This document shows positions 1 through 7,700 of a stretch of DNA of 64,000 nt, one piece after another. The notes under the pieces were generated by a model. It was given only the letters and a program-made list of their open reading frames with translations. It had not been told where the DNA came from and searched no databases. A program made the position numbers and the translations under genes. Location of the stretch: contig NZ_CP139141.1 in assembly GCF_034059295.1 (NCBI RefSeq), forward strand, positions 2,277,001-2,341,000. The letters run 5' to 3'. Positions within the stretch are counted from its first letter, which is position 1. Each line of letters begins with the position of its first letter. The stretch is from Pseudomonas sp. HR96. GTDB lineage: Bacteria; Pseudomonadota; Gammaproteobacteria; Pseudomonadales; Pseudomonadaceae.

Positions 1-259
1 GTCCATTGGGAAGTGTGAAGTCGAGTGCAATTATTATAGGTGCGAATGACAGTGCAAAAAAAGCTAAGCTACTACATAAAGGGAAACCTCGAGCCAGCAA
101 AGTTCCTCGGGTTAGCTCCAGGTAGACGTCGTCTATGTGGTTCGGAGGGTAGGTGAGACTGCCAGGATATACGCCGGTTGTGGCCGGAGAATTTGGTCCT
201 GGTAGATCGTATTTCCAGCCGTACGCGCGAGGCGAAAGCAGGGGATGATTTTTTGTCAC
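1..259 (-). CDS. Partial tandem paralogue 1 of a T6SS-linked two-helix membrane protein (probable immunity protein)
   Basis: This is the N-terminal 86 residues of another copy of the array protein; the rest lies beyond the window edge. The frame is open from a GTG at 259 to base 1. It carries the family hallmarks PRAYGWKYDLPGPN, a YPPNHIDDVYLEL segment and the start of the first membrane helix. The GTG lies inside the GTGA that also contains the TGA stop of the next copy (256-258), and a GGAGGG-like ribosome site precedes it. It is the last visible member of the operon, so the true number of copies is unknown. Immunity function is inferred from context only. Confidence 0.75.
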   Translation of the reverse strand, partial: MTKNHPLLSPRAYGWKYDLPGPNSPATTGVYPGSLTYPPNHIDDVYLELTRGTLLARGFPLCSSLAFFALSFAPIIIALDFTLPNG

Positions 260-1083
260 CGATGACCCTCCACCGGTGCTTCGGGAGCAGTTCGTGACTC
301 GATATCTATATCGGCTGGCCAGCACACTCGTGGGGCAAACCGCCGGGCAATGTTGAAAAATTGAGGTTCGTTATTCCAGTCCCGTGGAGGCTGATCGAAC
401 TTGGGCAAGGCTCCGGGGCCCTGTTGCATGAATATTTGCGCGATGGCCCAGTACATTTCGGCCTCATAACCGCGATGGCCAAACAGAAAGCGATCAACCA
501 GTTCGCCATTTTCGGGATCTCTGATAGCGAGATTGACTCCCTCGACTAAACCGCCTGTGCCCATCGGGCCATATACGCGGCAGAATTCGGCGTGCAGATT
601 GTCCCAGTCATAGACCTCGACCCGGACGCCCCACGCGGTGGAGCTCAGCGGTTTCAATCCGCAGTGGTGGAATCGGTAGACATAGATTTTTCTGCGGGCT
701 CGATTGAATCGAATGGGTTCGTCTACAGGCGCATGCAAATCCATTCGCCAGAGCCATATTCCAGACCATATTAGAGTGATCCACAGCAACAGTATCCATA
801 TAGTTAACTCCATTTCAGGGAGGCGCCCATCGGCGAGCACGGAATCGATCGCAATGTCTATAGCGCCGAATGCCAGTGCAAAAAAAGCTAAGCTACAACA
901 CAAATGGATACCTCGAGCAAGAAGAGTTCCTCGGGGTAGCTCCAGGTAGACATCGTCTATGTGATTCGGAGGGTAGGTGAGACTGTCAGGATATACGCCG
1001 GTTGTAGGTGGAGAATTTGGTCCTGGTAGATCATATTTCCAGCCGTACGCGCGAGGCAAAAGCAGGGGGTTCTTTTCTTTCAC
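256..1083 (-). CDS. Tandem paralogue 2: T6SS-linked two-helix membrane protein, probable immunity protein
   Basis: A 275-residue protein. The N-terminal ~57 residues contain PRAYGWKYDLPGPN. Two hydrophobic helices follow, about residues 58-82 and 92-112, and then a soluble domain of ~160 residues that is nearly invariant between copies (RRKIYVYRFHH, DWDNLHAEFC, FGHRGYEAEMYWAIAQ, PRDWNNEPQFFN, PRVCWPADID). I chose the GTG start at 1083, not the longer frame from 1149. A GGAGG ribosome site lies 7 bases upstream, the GTGA overlaps the stop of copy 3, and this start aligns with copy 5. From memory the family resembles DUF6708 proteins found beside VasX-like effectors. Immunity is an inference from position, operon structure and membrane topology. 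Confidence 0.8.
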   Translation of the reverse strand: MKEKNPLLLPRAYGWKYDLPGPNSPPTTGVYPDSLTYPPNHIDDVYLELPRGTLLARGIHLCCSLAFFALAFGAIDIAIDSVLADGRLPEMELTIWILLLWITLIWSGIWLWRMDLHAPVDEPIRFNRARRKIYVYRFHHCGLKPLSSTAWGVRVEVYDWDNLHAEFCRVYGPMGTGGLVEGVNLAIRDPENGELVDRFLFGHRGYEAEMYWAIAQIFMQQGPGALPKFDQPPRDWNNEPQFFNIARRFAPRVCWPADIDIESRTAPEAPVEGHR

Positions 1084-1907
1084 CGACGATCCTCCACCGG
1101 TGCTTCGGGAGCAGTTCGTGACTCGATATCTATATCGGCTGGCCAGCACACTCGTGGGGCGAACCGCCGTGCAATGTTGAAAAATTGAGGTTCGTTATTC
1201 CAGTCCCGCGGAGGCTGATCGAACTTGGGCAAGGCTTCGGGGCCCTGTTGCATGAATATTTGCGCGATGGCCCAATACATTTCGGCCTCATAACCGCGAT
1301 GGCCAAACAGAAAGCGATCAACCAGTTCGCCGTTTTCGGGATCTCTGATAGCGAGACTAACTGTCTCGACTAAACCGCCTGTGCCCATCGGGCCATATAC
1401 GCGGCAGAATTCGGCGTGCAGATTGTCCCAGTCGTAGACCTCGACCCGGACGCCCCACGCGGTGGAGCTCAGCGGTTTCAATCCGCAGTGGTGGAATCGG
1501 TAGACATAGATTTTTCTGCGAGCTCGATTGAATCGAATGGGTTCGTCTACGGGTGCATGCAAATCCATTCGCCAGTACCATATACCAGACCATATTAGAG
1601 TGATCCAGAGCGACAGTATGCCTATAGTTATCTGCATTTCAGGGAGGCGCCCATCGTCGAGCACGGAATCAATCGCAATGTCTATAGGGCCGAATGACAG
1701 GGCAAAAAATACCAAGCTAAAATACATAAGGAAACCTCGACCAAGAAGCGTTCCTCGGGGTAGCTCCAGGTAGACGTCGTCTATGTGGTTCGGAGGGTAG
1801 GTGAGACTGTCAGGATATATGCCGGTTGTGGGTGGACAATTTGGTCCTGGTAGATCATATTTCCAGCCGTAGGCGCGAGGCAAAAGCAGCGGGTTCTTTT
1901 CTTTCAC
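1080..1907 (-). CDS. Tandem paralogue 3: T6SS-linked two-helix membrane protein, probable immunity protein
   Basis: A 275-residue paralogue with the same layout as copy 2: a PxxYGWKYDLPGPN N-terminus, two membrane helices near residues 58-82 and 92-112, and a conserved soluble C-terminal domain. Changes against copy 2 cluster around the membrane segments (for example FLMYFSLVFFALSFG against IHLCCSLAFFALAFG). The C-terminal 160 residues are almost identical. The start is GTG at 1907 with a GGAGG site, inside the GTGA overlap with copy 4. The gene is exactly 828 bases, so with 4-base overlaps the array repeats every 824 bases. Confidence 0.8.
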   Translation of the reverse strand: MKEKNPLLLPRAYGWKYDLPGPNCPPTTGIYPDSLTYPPNHIDDVYLELPRGTLLGRGFLMYFSLVFFALSFGPIDIAIDSVLDDGRLPEMQITIGILSLWITLIWSGIWYWRMDLHAPVDEPIRFNRARRKIYVYRFHHCGLKPLSSTAWGVRVEVYDWDNLHAEFCRVYGPMGTGGLVETVSLAIRDPENGELVDRFLFGHRGYEAEMYWAIAQIFMQQGPEALPKFDQPPRDWNNEPQFFNIARRFAPRVCWPADIDIESRTAPEAPVEDRR

Positions 1908-2731
1908 CGATGATCCTCCACCGGTGCTTCGGGAGCAGTTCGTGACTCGATATCTATATCGGCTGGCCAGCACACTCGTGGGGCAAACCGCCGTGCAACG
2001 TTGAAGAATTGAGGTTCGTTATTCCAGTCCCGTGGAGGCTGGTCGAACTTGGGCAAGGCTTCGGGGCCCTGTTGCATGAATAACTGTGCCATGGCCCAGT
2101 ACATTTCGGCCTCATAACCGCGATGTGCGAAAAGAAAGCGATCGAGAACTTTGCCACTCCCCGGCTCTGTGATAGCAAGGCTGACGGTCTCGACAAGGCC
2201 TCCAGTCCCCATCGGGCCATACACGCTGCAAAACTCGGCATGCAGGTTGTCCCAGTCATAGACCTCCACGCGAACTCCCCAAGCAGTGGTACTCAGGGGT
2301 TTCAAACCGGCGTGATGGAAGCGATAGACATAGATCTTTCTCCTGGCACGGTTAAATCGGATTGGCTCATCAACGGGGGCATGCAAGTCCATACGCCAGA
2401 AATAAATCCCATACCAGATTCCAGATACAAAAAGGGTTATTAGCAGAAATGTCAGCATCGGATCCGGCAGGCGGCCGGTACCGTTGTAATGATTGATGGG
2501 GATCACGATCGACATAACAGAAGCTCCAAAGAATACAAGGCTCCCGCAAAGAGGCGCACCCCTCGCCATCAAAGTGCCGCGTGGTAGCTCCATATAAATA
2601 TCATCAATGTGGTTTGGGACTGCTGAGAGACTCTGGGGGCAGATAGGACCGGCCGGGGGCGAGTTTGGGCCTGGCAAATCGTATTTCCAACCATAGGCGG
2701 GAGGTGAAAGCAATGGCTGAAATTTTTTCAC
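1904..2731 (-). CDS. Tandem paralogue 4 (divergent membrane half): T6SS-linked membrane protein, probable immunity protein
   Basis: This 275-residue copy is the odd one of the array. Its last ~70 residues match the other copies almost exactly, but the N-terminal two thirds differ strongly: KKFQPLLSPPAYGWKY, SVMSIVIPINHYNGTG, and PDPMLTFLLITLFVSGIWY for the second helix. The conserved tryptophan, proline and aspartate positions of the family are kept, so the gene looks functional. The start is GTG at 2731 within the GTGA overlap with copy 5; its ribosome site (GGGGAA) is weaker than in its neighbours. The divergence ends abruptly near base 2087 on one side and near 2764 on the other, which suggests recombination between alleles. 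Confidence 0.8.
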   Translation of the reverse strand: MKKFQPLLSPPAYGWKYDLPGPNSPPAGPICPQSLSAVPNHIDDIYMELPRGTLMARGAPLCGSLVFFGASVMSIVIPINHYNGTGRLPDPMLTFLLITLFVSGIWYGIYFWRMDLHAPVDEPIRFNRARRKIYVYRFHHAGLKPLSTTAWGVRVEVYDWDNLHAEFCSVYGPMGTGGLVETVSLAITEPGSGKVLDRFLFAHRGYEAEMYWAMAQLFMQQGPEALPKFDQPPRDWNNEPQFFNVARRFAPRVCWPADIDIESRTAPEAPVEDHR

Positions 2732-3552
2732 AGACGATTCCCCGTAATTCCCTCGGGTGCTGTTCGTGACTCGATATCTATATCGGCTGGCCAGCACACT
2801 CGTGGGGCAAACCGCCGTGCAATGTTGAAAAATTGAGGTTCGTTATTCCAGTCCCGTGGAGGCTGATCGAACTTGGGCAAGGCTCCGGGGCCCTGTTGCA
2901 TGAATATTTGCGCGATGGCCCAATACATTTCGGCCTCATAACCGCGATGGCCAAACAGAAAGCGATCAACCAGTTCGCCATTTTCGGGATCTCTGATAGC
3001 GAGACTGACTGTCTCTACTAAACCGCCTGTGCCCATCGGGCCATATACGCTGCAGAATTCGGCGTGCAGATTGTCCCAGTCGTAGACCTCCACCCGAACA
3101 CCCCACGCGGTGGAGCTCAGCGGTTTCAATCCGCAGTGGTGGAATCGGTAGACATAGATTTTTCTGCGAGCTCGATTGAATCGAATGGGTTCGTCTACAG
3201 GCGCATGCAAATCCATTCGCCAGAACCATATGCCAGACCATATTAGAGTGATCCAGAGCGACAGTAGGCATATGGTTAACTCCATCTGAGGGAGGCGCCC
3301 ATCGGCGAGCACGAAATCGATCGCCATGTCTATAGCGCCGAATGACAGGGCAAAAAAAGCTAAGCTACAGCACAAAGGGAAACCTCGAGCTAGAAGAGTT
3401 CCTCGGGGTAGCTCCAGGTAGACATCGTCTATGTAATTTGGAGGGTAGGTAAGACTGCCAGGATATACGCCGGTTGTGGCCGGGGAATTTGGCCCTGGTA
3501 GATCATATTTCCAGCCGTAGGCGCGAGGCCGGAGAAGTGGTTCGTTTGTCAT
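2728..3552 (-). CDS. Tandem paralogue 5: T6SS-linked two-helix membrane protein, probable immunity protein next to the effector
   Basis: First copy after the effector gene. From ATG 3552 it encodes 274 residues that begin MTNEPLLRPRAYGWKY and align with the GTG starts of the other copies. An in-frame ATG at 3603, three bases after the effector stop, would add 17 residues; neither start has a strong ribosome site. It has the two membrane helices and conserved soluble domain of the family. Its last residues (EGITGNRL) differ from the other copies because the divergent tract seen in copy 4 crosses the gene boundary here. As the effector-proximal copy it is the natural cognate immunity candidate. 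Confidence 0.78.
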   Translation of the reverse strand: MTNEPLLRPRAYGWKYDLPGPNSPATTGVYPGSLTYPPNYIDDVYLELPRGTLLARGFPLCCSLAFFALSFGAIDMAIDFVLADGRLPQMELTICLLSLWITLIWSGIWFWRMDLHAPVDEPIRFNRARRKIYVYRFHHCGLKPLSSTAWGVRVEVYDWDNLHAEFCSVYGPMGTGGLVETVSLAIRDPENGELVDRFLFGHRGYEAEMYWAIAQIFMQQGPGALPKFDQPPRDWNNEPQFFNIARRFAPRVCWPADIDIESRTAPEGITGNRL

Positions 3553-3606
3553 CTTTTTTCCATGCTCAAAATGGCTTGTAATGTTCAAGGGTATGTGCGA
3601 CATCGT

Positions 3607-6600
3607 CTAACTACGAACCGCAGTGCATGTTATGGTTGCAAAAGCGTTTTCTGATGATAAGTCTGGCCAGTAGATGAGTGTGAGCGTGGCTGCCTCGATG
3701 TAATCATTTCCAGTGGGCGGAAGAATGTCGAATTCTTCGAAAAAATCCGTGAGCGCTAGCGCGTCCCGATTCTCTTGGCTGACGGTCCGCTTAGCGACTG
3801 AAGGAGTAGCAAGTGGTTTGGCGGTATTATGGGTTTCGGTGTTGAGAATGGATCTACCCCATACTTCACTTTCTAATCCCTGGTTCAGATCGTTTAGCAT
3901 GCCTTGGGCGATGATCTCTCCGCCTTCATACCAATCTTTCAGCTTTTCTTTGCCACGGTGAGCTCTGAGACTCCAGCGTAGGGCTGATCTGATTTCGTCA
4001 TAATGAGGAAGTGAAAAGTGATATCGAAGCTTATATTTCCACTCGTATTTTATCTCCATAGATTCATACGCTCTTAGCCCACCGGCATGCACGCCGCTTG
4101 TAAGTGTTCCGTCACGATGGAATTCGACGGCCGCGTTCACTCCCAGGGTTATCGCGTTGAGTTCTGAAATCGCACTGTTCGCTTGTGCAGAGCTTTTCCA
4201 ATGAACCTTCGGTGTTTCATTGGCGTTTCCAAAGAAACTACGGCGTGCCCAGCGTTCCAGTGGGGTTGATTCTTGGTTTTGCCCGAGCTTGCTTAAAGAA
4301 TAGCCGAGCAGGCTGAGAGCTAGCGCTATGCCAAGAAATCCCCACAAAAATATGGATGCGGCGAAGGCGGCAGCTACTCCGAAGAACGCTCCGCCTACCG
4401 TCGGGAGTGTGGAAATTCGATAAACTTTTGATGCGAATTCGTCTCCATTTCGTGTAGCTCTATCGCCAGCAATATTCGCAATCGCCGCATCATGCAAACC
4501 CGTTAAAGCCATTATTACCCCGCCCGCCATAGCAAAGCGGCTCCCGATTTTGGCATATTCCTTGGCCAAGTCGGCCGCCTGTGTCGAAGGCAAGAGCGAC
4601 CGGGTGATAGCTGGGCCGCCGTCTCTGATGGCCAATCCAACTAACTCGACTCCACCCCCGAATACACCCAACATGCTTCCCTGCAAGGCCAACACAGCCT
4701 CGGGAGCCTTATCGCCTATCACCTTTTCTGCCGCTTTCAAATTCTTGCCCAGCGAGTCATTCAATAAATACAGCGACCCCACCGAGATCAACAAATCGGC
4801 ACTTCCGGCTATCCCCCTCAGCCCGGCGAACCCGCCTCGCACCCAGCGTCCTGCCAGTTGCGAGCTGACCTCGAAGCCCTGCAGGAGCTTGCGCGTCTGC
4901 ATATCCAGGGTGCCGACCTCCACGGCCACCGGCAGCAACTCGCGGCTCGACACCAGGCCGTGGTTGCTCGCCGGTCTGGCGTCTTGTGCCAGGCTGCTCT
5001 TGAGGTCCTCCAAGGTGCCTTCGACCCAGACTGATACCCCGACCACCAGGTGCGCCAGCTTGGGGTCCAGCACCGAGAGGCTGAGTACGCCGCCCATGAT
5101 CAATGGCTCGACCTTTTCGCGGGTGCGCTTGACTGCTCGGTCGGCGCCATTGGCCAGCTTGTGTTGCAAGCTGCGGATGTGTGCCGACTGCAGCGCGTAG
5201 TACTCGCTGAGCTTCATCTGCACGCGCAATTCGGTCAGGTGCACACCGTTGTAGAGCAGCTGGCTGGCCGAGTTGAGGCGCGAGATGGCCAGTTCCACAC
5301 CGGGGCCCAGTAGCTCCTTGAGGCGCGCTCCGGCGGAGTTCATGGCTGCCAGCAGTTGCGCAATGGCTTCCTGCAGATGCGCGCGGCGCAGCTTTTCCGC
5401 TTCCTTGCTCAGGAGTGTCTTGGTCAGCAAGGTGTACAAGCGGTTGCTGTCCTGCCAGTCGATCGGGCCATCGATTTCGAATATCGGCAGCAGACAGGAC
5501 AGCAGGTTCTGGTCGCGCAGCAGCAGGGCCTGGTAAACCGGGCCTTTGGGGTCCTGGAGCAGCTTGAGCCATAGCTGCGCGGTCGGCCCGTCAGCGTTGC
5601 CCGGGGCCTCGCTGATGCCGCCGCGAAGGCACAGCGAGAGCATCTTGGCGTAGGCGATGGCGCAGTTCAGGTCGTTGGCGGCGTAATCGTGCTGCTGGAT
5701 GAGTGCGAATTTTGCCGAACCGAACGCAGCAGCGTAGAGCGCCGCATAACGGTCGATCTGCTGCTGATAGTCTTGCAGCTGCTGGTCGTAGGCGGCCTGG
5801 AAGGCGGCGCGGCGAGGTTCGTCGTAGCGTTCTTCCAGGCGTTCGTTGGATTCGTTGACCAGGGCGTCGACCAGGCGTTGGCGCTCGGTGGCCCAGGGCA
5901 CGATGTGTGGGTAGGGCTGTTTGCTCATCGGGCGGTGCCGGGGCACCTTGGGCTCGGCCCACTGCCGGTTCAGCTCGCGGATGGTCAGCAAGATCTGTGA
6001 AGTCTGCTGCTGGTAGGCCCGCTCCGGCTCCTCCAGCCAGTATTGCCGGGCGTGCGCCCAGCTGGCGCGCAGGCCGTTGTATTCCTGCACCAACCCTACC
6101 GTATCGTCGATGATCACGGCCACCAGGCCGTGCGCTAGATTGTGGCGGGCCATGCCGTCGCGCAGGTACTGGCGCAGGGGCATGCGCCGATCCGCCCTTG
6201 AGTGAAAGCCGTGGACGCTGGTGAAGCCTGGGACGAAGTCGCGGTATTCGTAGACGTGCTCGAGGACCTGCGGCTGGTCGCCGGTCATCGCCAGGCCGGT
6301 GGCGGCGGGGTCGTTGCGCGCGGTGGCGAGGTCGAGCCTCTGCAAGCGCGCAAAGCCGGTGCCGGCCTTGTAGGCGTCGAGCACGCTCCTGGGCCATGGG
6401 TCGCCGGAAAAGGCGATGTCAGCGGTACTGTATCGAGCGGTGTCGATGTTGAGGAAGGAGGCGGGGATATCGTGATCGCCGTGAATGCAGGTGCTCGACA
6501 GCACGTTGTAGCTGGCCGCCCGCCGGCGGTACGGGTCGATCTGGCGCAGGTAGCCGTCGGCCATGACCTCGTAGGCCTGCCAGACCTTCTGGTCGAGCAG

Positions 6601-6810
6601 GACATAGAGATAGCCGGCGCGCAGGGTGCGCAGGCCCAGTTGCGTGTCGGGCAACTCGGTTGCAACTTCTGGCCATACCGGCTCCTTGGGCACCAGCGCG
6701 CGGCGCAGGGGCAGGATGGGCAAGCCGCTGCGCTGGCAGACGTTACAGGCTTCGAGGCAGAAGTTGCATTCGTTTTCGAGGGTGGTCAATTGGGCAATGT
6801 CGCGGATCAT
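3607..6810 (-). CDS. T6SS effector, VasX-like (BTH_I2691-type) with C-terminal membrane segments
   Basis: A 1067-residue protein. It starts at ATG 6810, whose ATGA overlaps the stop of the DUF4123 gene; the frame extending upstream to 7305 is an artefact. The N-terminus has four cysteines (15, 18, 22, 25: CNFC then CNVC) followed by a PLRRALVP segment and GLRTLRAGYLYVLLD, which I recognise from VasX-type T6SS effectors. The middle is helical. A strong double hydrophobic segment lies at about residues 808-841 (FFGVAAAFAASIFLWGFLGI...), with weaker ones before it, as expected of a membrane-permeabilising toxin. The ~225-residue tail is soluble. The gene beyond about base 4750 looks AT-richer than its core. 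Pore formation is family knowledge, not shown here. Confidence 0.85.
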   Translation of the reverse strand: MIRDIAQLTTLENECNFCLEACNVCQRSGLPILPLRRALVPKEPVWPEVATELPDTQLGLRTLRAGYLYVLLDQKVWQAYEVMADGYLRQIDPYRRRAASYNVLSSTCIHGDHDIPASFLNIDTARYSTADIAFSGDPWPRSVLDAYKAGTGFARLQRLDLATARNDPAATGLAMTGDQPQVLEHVYEYRDFVPGFTSVHGFHSRADRRMPLRQYLRDGMARHNLAHGLVAVIIDDTVGLVQEYNGLRASWAHARQYWLEEPERAYQQQTSQILLTIRELNRQWAEPKVPRHRPMSKQPYPHIVPWATERQRLVDALVNESNERLEERYDEPRRAAFQAAYDQQLQDYQQQIDRYAALYAAAFGSAKFALIQQHDYAANDLNCAIAYAKMLSLCLRGGISEAPGNADGPTAQLWLKLLQDPKGPVYQALLLRDQNLLSCLLPIFEIDGPIDWQDSNRLYTLLTKTLLSKEAEKLRRAHLQEAIAQLLAAMNSAGARLKELLGPGVELAISRLNSASQLLYNGVHLTELRVQMKLSEYYALQSAHIRSLQHKLANGADRAVKRTREKVEPLIMGGVLSLSVLDPKLAHLVVGVSVWVEGTLEDLKSSLAQDARPASNHGLVSSRELLPVAVEVGTLDMQTRKLLQGFEVSSQLAGRWVRGGFAGLRGIAGSADLLISVGSLYLLNDSLGKNLKAAEKVIGDKAPEAVLALQGSMLGVFGGGVELVGLAIRDGGPAITRSLLPSTQAADLAKEYAKIGSRFAMAGGVIMALTGLHDAAIANIAGDRATRNGDEFASKVYRISTLPTVGGAFFGVAAAFAASIFLWGFLGIALALSLLGYSLSKLGQNQESTPLERWARRSFFGNANETPKVHWKSSAQANSAISELNAITLGVNAAVEFHRDGTLTSGVHAGGLRAYESMEIKYEWKYKLRYHFSLPHYDEIRSALRWSLRAHRGKEKLKDWYEGGEIIAQGMLNDLNQGLESEVWGRSILNTETHNTAKPLATPSVAKRTVSQENRDALALTDFFEEFDILPPTGNDYIEAATLTLIYWPDLSSENAFATITCTAVRS

Positions 6811-7700
6811 CGGGCCACTCCATGATGGTGGTGCCAAAGCACATCGTCCCAGGCGTCCTGGGTCATGCTGTCGAAGGCTGCCGCGAGGCTGCGGCGGCCG
6901 GCACCGGCTTGGGCGATGAAATCGCGGATCAGCGAATGTCGATGCAGGTCCGGGTGCACAGCCAACTGATGCAGGGCGAGGGTGATGATGTCCCGGGGCT
7001 CGTACAGCTTGAGTTGGCGCGCCTGCTGCACCTGGCGCAGCACATCGGGAGTGGCGGTCGGGGGCAGCGCCCCGCAGCGGTGCCACCACAGGCGCATGAT
7101 TCTGGCGATGAGCGGGGCCTCGGCCAGGGTCGAACTGGCGCGGGCATCGAGCATCAGGGGCTGAGCCTGATCTGTACTCAGCACACAGGGTTCGCCGTGG
7201 CTGGCTGGATACAGCCAGCGGCGGACCGGCCACCAGGGAACGGGGCCCCCAGCCTGGTGACAGGCGGCCAGCAGTTCCAGGCGCAGCGGTTCGTGGATGG
7301 GGCAAAACCTGCCTTGGGGCGCCCCCGCCAGCCGGCCGAGCTCGATCAGATGCCGACCGATGGCTTCGGCAGGTTCCGTGCTGCTCAGCCAGCCGCAGAC
7401 GTAGCGGCGGAATCCGGGCTCATCCTGCTCGCCGCTGCGGGCCGAGCGTTCCAGCAATGGCTGCGGCGCGGATTCACCCGCTGCGGCCAGGCGCACCAGC
7501 AGCGGGCAGGACAGCAGGGCATGGGCCAGGTCGGGCCTGGGCACGGGAGTCAGCGCCTGGCTGCCCAACTGTTCGCGCAGATGGTCGGGGTGCAGCGCGT
7601 CGTCTGTCGCGCAGCCGGCCAAGGGATCGAGCAACAGGTACAGGGGCCAATGGTTGGCGAGGCATTCGTGGGCAAGGGCTTCGAGGCGATGGAGGATCAT
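6807..7700 (-). CDS. DUF4123 T6SS effector adaptor/chaperone (Tap/TEC type)
   Basis: A 297-residue protein with the DUF4123 pattern: an N-terminal LYLLLDPLAG segment, a central QALTPVPRPDL and LLVRL region, and RWLYP before a helical C-terminal half. Proteins of this family bind the effector N-terminus and load it onto the tip of the adjacent VgrG. It overlaps vgrG by ATGA at 7697-7700 and the effector by ATGA at 6807-6810, so the three are almost certainly made together. It probably acts in the cytoplasm and is not secreted. Confidence 0.85.
   Translation of the reverse strand: MILHRLEALAHECLANHWPLYLLLDPLAGCATDDALHPDHLREQLGSQALTPVPRPDLAHALLSCPLLVRLAAAGESAPQPLLERSARSGEQDEPGFRRYVCGWLSSTEPAEAIGRHLIELGRLAGAPQGRFCPIHEPLRLELLAACHQAGGPVPWWPVRRWLYPASHGEPCVLSTDQAQPLMLDARASSTLAEAPLIARIMRLWWHRCGALPPTATPDVLRQVQQARQLKLYEPRDIITLALHQLAVHPDLHRHSLIRDFIAQAGAGRRSLAAAFDSMTQDAWDDVLWHHHHGVAR

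Larger units (their letters stand above)
1..3552 (-). repeat. Tandem gene amplification with 824-bp period
   Basis: Stop codons of successive copies lie at 256, 1080, 1904 and 2728, exactly 824 bases apart, and a fifth partial unit runs off the left edge. Copies 1, 2, 3 and 5 look close throughout. Copy 4 matches them at its 3' end but diverges between about 2087 and 2764. Equal spacing with no length drift and shared junction sequence (around GACTCGATATCTATATCGGC) point to unequal crossing-over plus selection for intact frames. Confidence 0.9.

Noticed and set aside
1084..1149. Longer starts (for example ATG 1149) for the array genes
   Set aside because: They lie inside the 3' end of the preceding copy, while the GTG starts have GGAGG sites and align with the ATG of copy 5.
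6811..7305. 165-residue N-terminal extension of the effector frame
   Set aside because: It overlaps the DUF4123 gene in another frame and reads as low-complexity Pro/Arg/Ala. The ATGA at 6807-6810 is the natural start.
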